A DNA stretch of 7,584 nt from Phycisphaerae bacterium (GTDB lineage Bacteria > Planctomycetota > Phycisphaerae > Sedimentisphaerales > Anaerohalosphaeraceae), in contig JAIPFN010000016.1 in NCBI GenBank assembly GCA_021736615.1, forward strand, positions 1-7,584, given 5' to 3'. Both the position numbers and the translations under genes were made by a program. Below the pieces are notes generated by a model, which was not told the DNA's origin, did not search any database, and saw nothing but the letters and a program-made list of their open reading frames with translations. The first letter of the stretch is position 1. Each line of letters begins with the position of its first letter. Shown one piece after another: positions 6,290-7,584 of the stretch.

Positions 6290-6320
6290 AGTATACGGTG
6301 AATTCAACTCCAAGACGCAA
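6290..6320 (-). promoter_or_regulatory. Candidate promoter of the esterase-glycosidase gene
   Basis: On the minus strand TATACT (6295 down to 6290) matches five of six -10 positions. The best -35 candidate, TTGCGT (6320 down to 6315), is poor, and the spacer is 19 bases. Transcription would start near 6283, giving a leader of about 14 bases that contains the Shine-Dalgarno. A weak -35 next to an inverted-repeat cluster is what an activator-dependent promoter would look like. Confidence 0.35.
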
Positions 6321-6350
6321 CTGAAGTTGAGTCAGGTCAACTTAACCTGA
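6303..6350. promoter_or_regulatory. Cluster of overlapping inverted repeats (candidate operator)
   Basis: AAGTTGA (6324-6330) and TCAACTT (6337-6343) form a perfect 7-base inverted repeat with a 6-base spacer. A second perfect pair, TCAGGT (6332-6337) with ACCTGA (6345-6350), overlaps it. A third, CAACT (6318-6322) with AGTTG (6325-6329), lies next to it. The 5-mer CAACT/AGTTG occurs four times between 6305 and 6342. The cluster covers and extends upstream of the weak -35 of the esterase-glycosidase promoter, as expected for a transcription factor site. Overlapping pairs could also give alternative hairpins if transcribed. Confidence 0.45.
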
Positions 6351-6478
6351 TTGAATGATTATACATGGGCCGTTGCAGTTATGCAAGCCAAATCCCCATT
6401 TAAGGATATACGCAGGCGGGTTTATTTAGTGGCAAACAGTAATTTGGTGCTTTGATGGATTTTGTCAATATTTCGTTC

Positions 6479-6497
6479 TACAGGCATCCTGCCTATA
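6479..6497 (-). terminator. Short hairpin downstream of hydF
   Basis: AGGCA (6482-6486) and TGCCT (6490-6494) form a 5-base stem with a 3-base loop, extendable by TA/TA across a mismatch. It lies about 35 bases past the hydF stop. On the minus strand no T run follows, so this is at best a weak terminator. Confidence 0.25.
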
Positions 6498-6529
6498 ACA
6501 CATTGTCTCGAAACTTTCTTGCCTGCGAC

Positions 6530-7584
6530 CTATGCTAATTCTGGAAATGGCTTTAAAGCCCTGTCAAATACCCCCAGGCTATAGGCTATTGCAAGTCCAT
6601 AATTTGTAAACGCAACACCGGCGTTACTGGCAATGGCAAGCCTGCTAAGTACCTGCTGTTTGTTCCAGACGCATGCTCCGCAATGAATGACAACCTTATA
6701 CGGTGAAATGTCATCCGGGAAATCCCGTCCGGCTACGATGTCGATATTCAGGTCATCGCCGACAAATTCTCTGAGCCACCGTGGCAGCTTAACTCTTCCG
6801 ATGTCCTCGCCGATAGGGTGGTGCGTGCACGCCTCGGCAATGAGCACTTTGTCGCCACTCTTAAGTTTTCCGATAGCTTTAGCCCCGTCAACCATCTGCT
6901 TAAGGTCGCCCTTGAACCTGGCGAACAAGATCGAAAAGCTGGTAAGCGGAATGCTGTCAGGTACGATCTTGGAGATCATGTCAAAAGCCTGGCTGTCGGT
7001 AACCACTAGTTGCGGCGGTTCTTTCAGTAGTTTAAGTAATCCCTCGATCCTGTCTTCCTTTGCAACGATTGCCGTTGCATTCTTGTCAAGTACTTCGCGT
7101 ATCGCCTGTACCTGTGCAAGCAGCATCCGGCCGCGAGGCGATTCGATATCCACCGGCGTAACCAGTATGACAACATCACCTTCGTCAACCAGTCCGTCAA
7201 CCAGTGTCGCCGTGTCCAGCGGACTTTCCTTAACGCCGTCGATAAGAGCAGCTTTAAGTTCTTCCATACCGTCTGCGTTGAGCGCGTTTGTAGAGACAAC
7301 TCTTTTAACGCCGGCCGCCTTTGCTGATGCCTCTACTGAGTCGTCGGCCCTTAAGTCGGATTTATTAGCTACAGCGATAACGGGCGTGCCCCGGTCCCTG
7401 AAAAGCCTGTAGAGCTGCTCTTCATAATCCTGCCACTTATCGGATACGATTATCGCGATATCTGTTCGCTCGACAACTTTCTTTGACTGTTCTACACGCA
7501 TCTTGCCAAGCGCACCTATATCGTCGATACCTGCCGTGTCGATAAACACGACCGGTCCGATAGGCTGAAGTTCCATTACCTTCT
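6530..7584 (-). CDS. hydF: [FeFe] hydrogenase H-cluster maturation GTPase HydF (5' end off the window)
   Basis: HydF is the cytosolic scaffold on which the 2Fe subcluster of [FeFe] hydrogenase is assembled, with HydE and HydG, before delivery to the hydrogenase. Numbering from the first Met inside the window (codon 7574-7576), the partial Ras-like GTPase domain shows the G3 motif DTAG (13-16) and G4 NKSD (71-74). A dimerisation region follows, then the C-terminal iron-sulfur domain with C250-T-H252 (in ACTHHPIGEDIGRV) and H298-C299-G-A-C302. This is the diagnostic CxH...HCxxC set of 4Fe-4S ligands, with 45 residues between the two halves. The protein ends NYGLAIAYSLGVFDRALKPF, typical of HydF. 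The frame continues through the right edge (Lys-Val precede that Met), so it is not the true start. Roughly 50 N-terminal residues, including the P-loop, lie outside. No other hydrogenase gene is visible here. The protein implies hydrogen metabolism and an anaerobic lifestyle. Confidence 0.95.
   Translation of the reverse strand, partial: KVMELQPIGPVVFIDTAGIDDIGALGKMRVEQSKKVVERTDIAIIVSDKWQDYEEQLYRLFRDRGTPVIAVANKSDLRADDSVEASAKAAGVKRVVSTNALNADGMEELKAALIDGVKESPLDTATLVDGLVDEGDVVILVTPVDIESPRGRMLLAQVQAIREVLDKNATAIVAKEDRIEGLLKLLKEPPQLVVTDSQAFDMISKIVPDSIPLTSFSILFARFKGDLKQMVDGAKAIGKLKSGDKVLIAEACTHHPIGEDIGRVKLPRWLREFVGDDLNIDIVAGRDFPDDISPYKVVIHCGACVWNKQQVLSRLAIASNAGVAFTNYGLAIAYSLGVFDRALKPFPELA

Noticed and set aside
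6270..6320. Upstream ATG at 6320 for the esterase-glycosidase gene
   Set aside because: It would add 17 residues in front of a textbook signal peptide, lacks a Shine-Dalgarno and would overlap the promoter elements. ATG 6269 has AGGAGA.
6373..6386. Small inverted repeat TTGCA-N4-TGCAA in the hydF/fusion-gene gap
   Set aside because: The five-base arms are too short to stand out from chance, and the position is far from both the predicted promoter and the gene ends.
6439..6468. Minus-strand promoter with a perfect TTGACA (6468 down to 6463)
   Set aside because: No acceptable -10 box lies 16-18 bases downstream (at best three of six matches), and any start there would be nearly 200 bases before the next gene. 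It is likely chance.
6687..7412. Plus-strand open frame (241 codons) opposite hydF
   Set aside because: The serine- and threonine-rich translation is typical of an antisense shadow, and the HydF reading on the other strand is unambiguous.

Overview
The window most likely comes from an anaerobic, polysaccharide-degrading bacterium, and a PVC-superphylum member (Lentisphaerota, Kiritimatiellota or Phycisphaerae-type Planctomycetota) fits best. This is inference. It rests on HydF (maturation of [FeFe] hydrogenase, a hallmark of fermentative anaerobes), a non-HemE uroporphyrinogen-decarboxylase-like protein inside a sugar locus (such paralogues are abundant in those phyla), and a secreted SGNH esterase/GH36-type fusion. 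Base composition looks roughly balanced and similar across the window. I see no RNA gene, insertion sequence, CRISPR array or phage gene.

Layout. Bases 1-766 (+) are the 3' part of an FMN-dependent nitronate monooxygenase-type oxidoreductase that runs off the left edge. A 199-base gap holds a good sigma70-like promoter (888-916) and a short palindrome at the predicted transcription start. Three co-directional genes follow at 966-3684 (+): a URO-D-family protein (cobamide methyltransferase-like fold, not HemE), L-rhamnose mutarotase RhaM and the L-rhamnose/proton symporter RhaT. Gaps inside this set are 64 and about 50 bases, so it is probably one rhamnose-uptake operon. RhaT imports L-rhamnose, RhaM interconverts its anomers for the isomerase, and the job of the URO-D-like protein is unknown. 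The usual rhamnose isomerase, kinase and aldolase genes are not in the window.

A 137-base convergent gap with a long imperfect hairpin separates the operon from a large minus-strand gene (3822-6269) for an exported 815-residue enzyme. It joins an N-terminal SGNH/GDSL esterase to a C-terminal GH36/raffinose-synthase-like glycosidase. Its leader has a strong Shine-Dalgarno sequence, a TATACT -10 box and a cluster of CAACT/AGTTG inverted repeats that look like an operator. Beyond a 260-base gap, the minus-strand hydF gene fills 6530-7584 and runs off the right edge, lacking its P-loop end.

Together, the secreted fusion enzyme and the rhamnose operon suggest a small glycan-use locus: de-acetylation and alpha-galactoside-type cleavage outside the cytoplasm, with rhamnose import. 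That link is inferred from adjacency only. The best leads are the URO-D-like protein tied to rhamnose genes, the two-activity fusion enzyme, and the repeat structures in the leaders and gaps.
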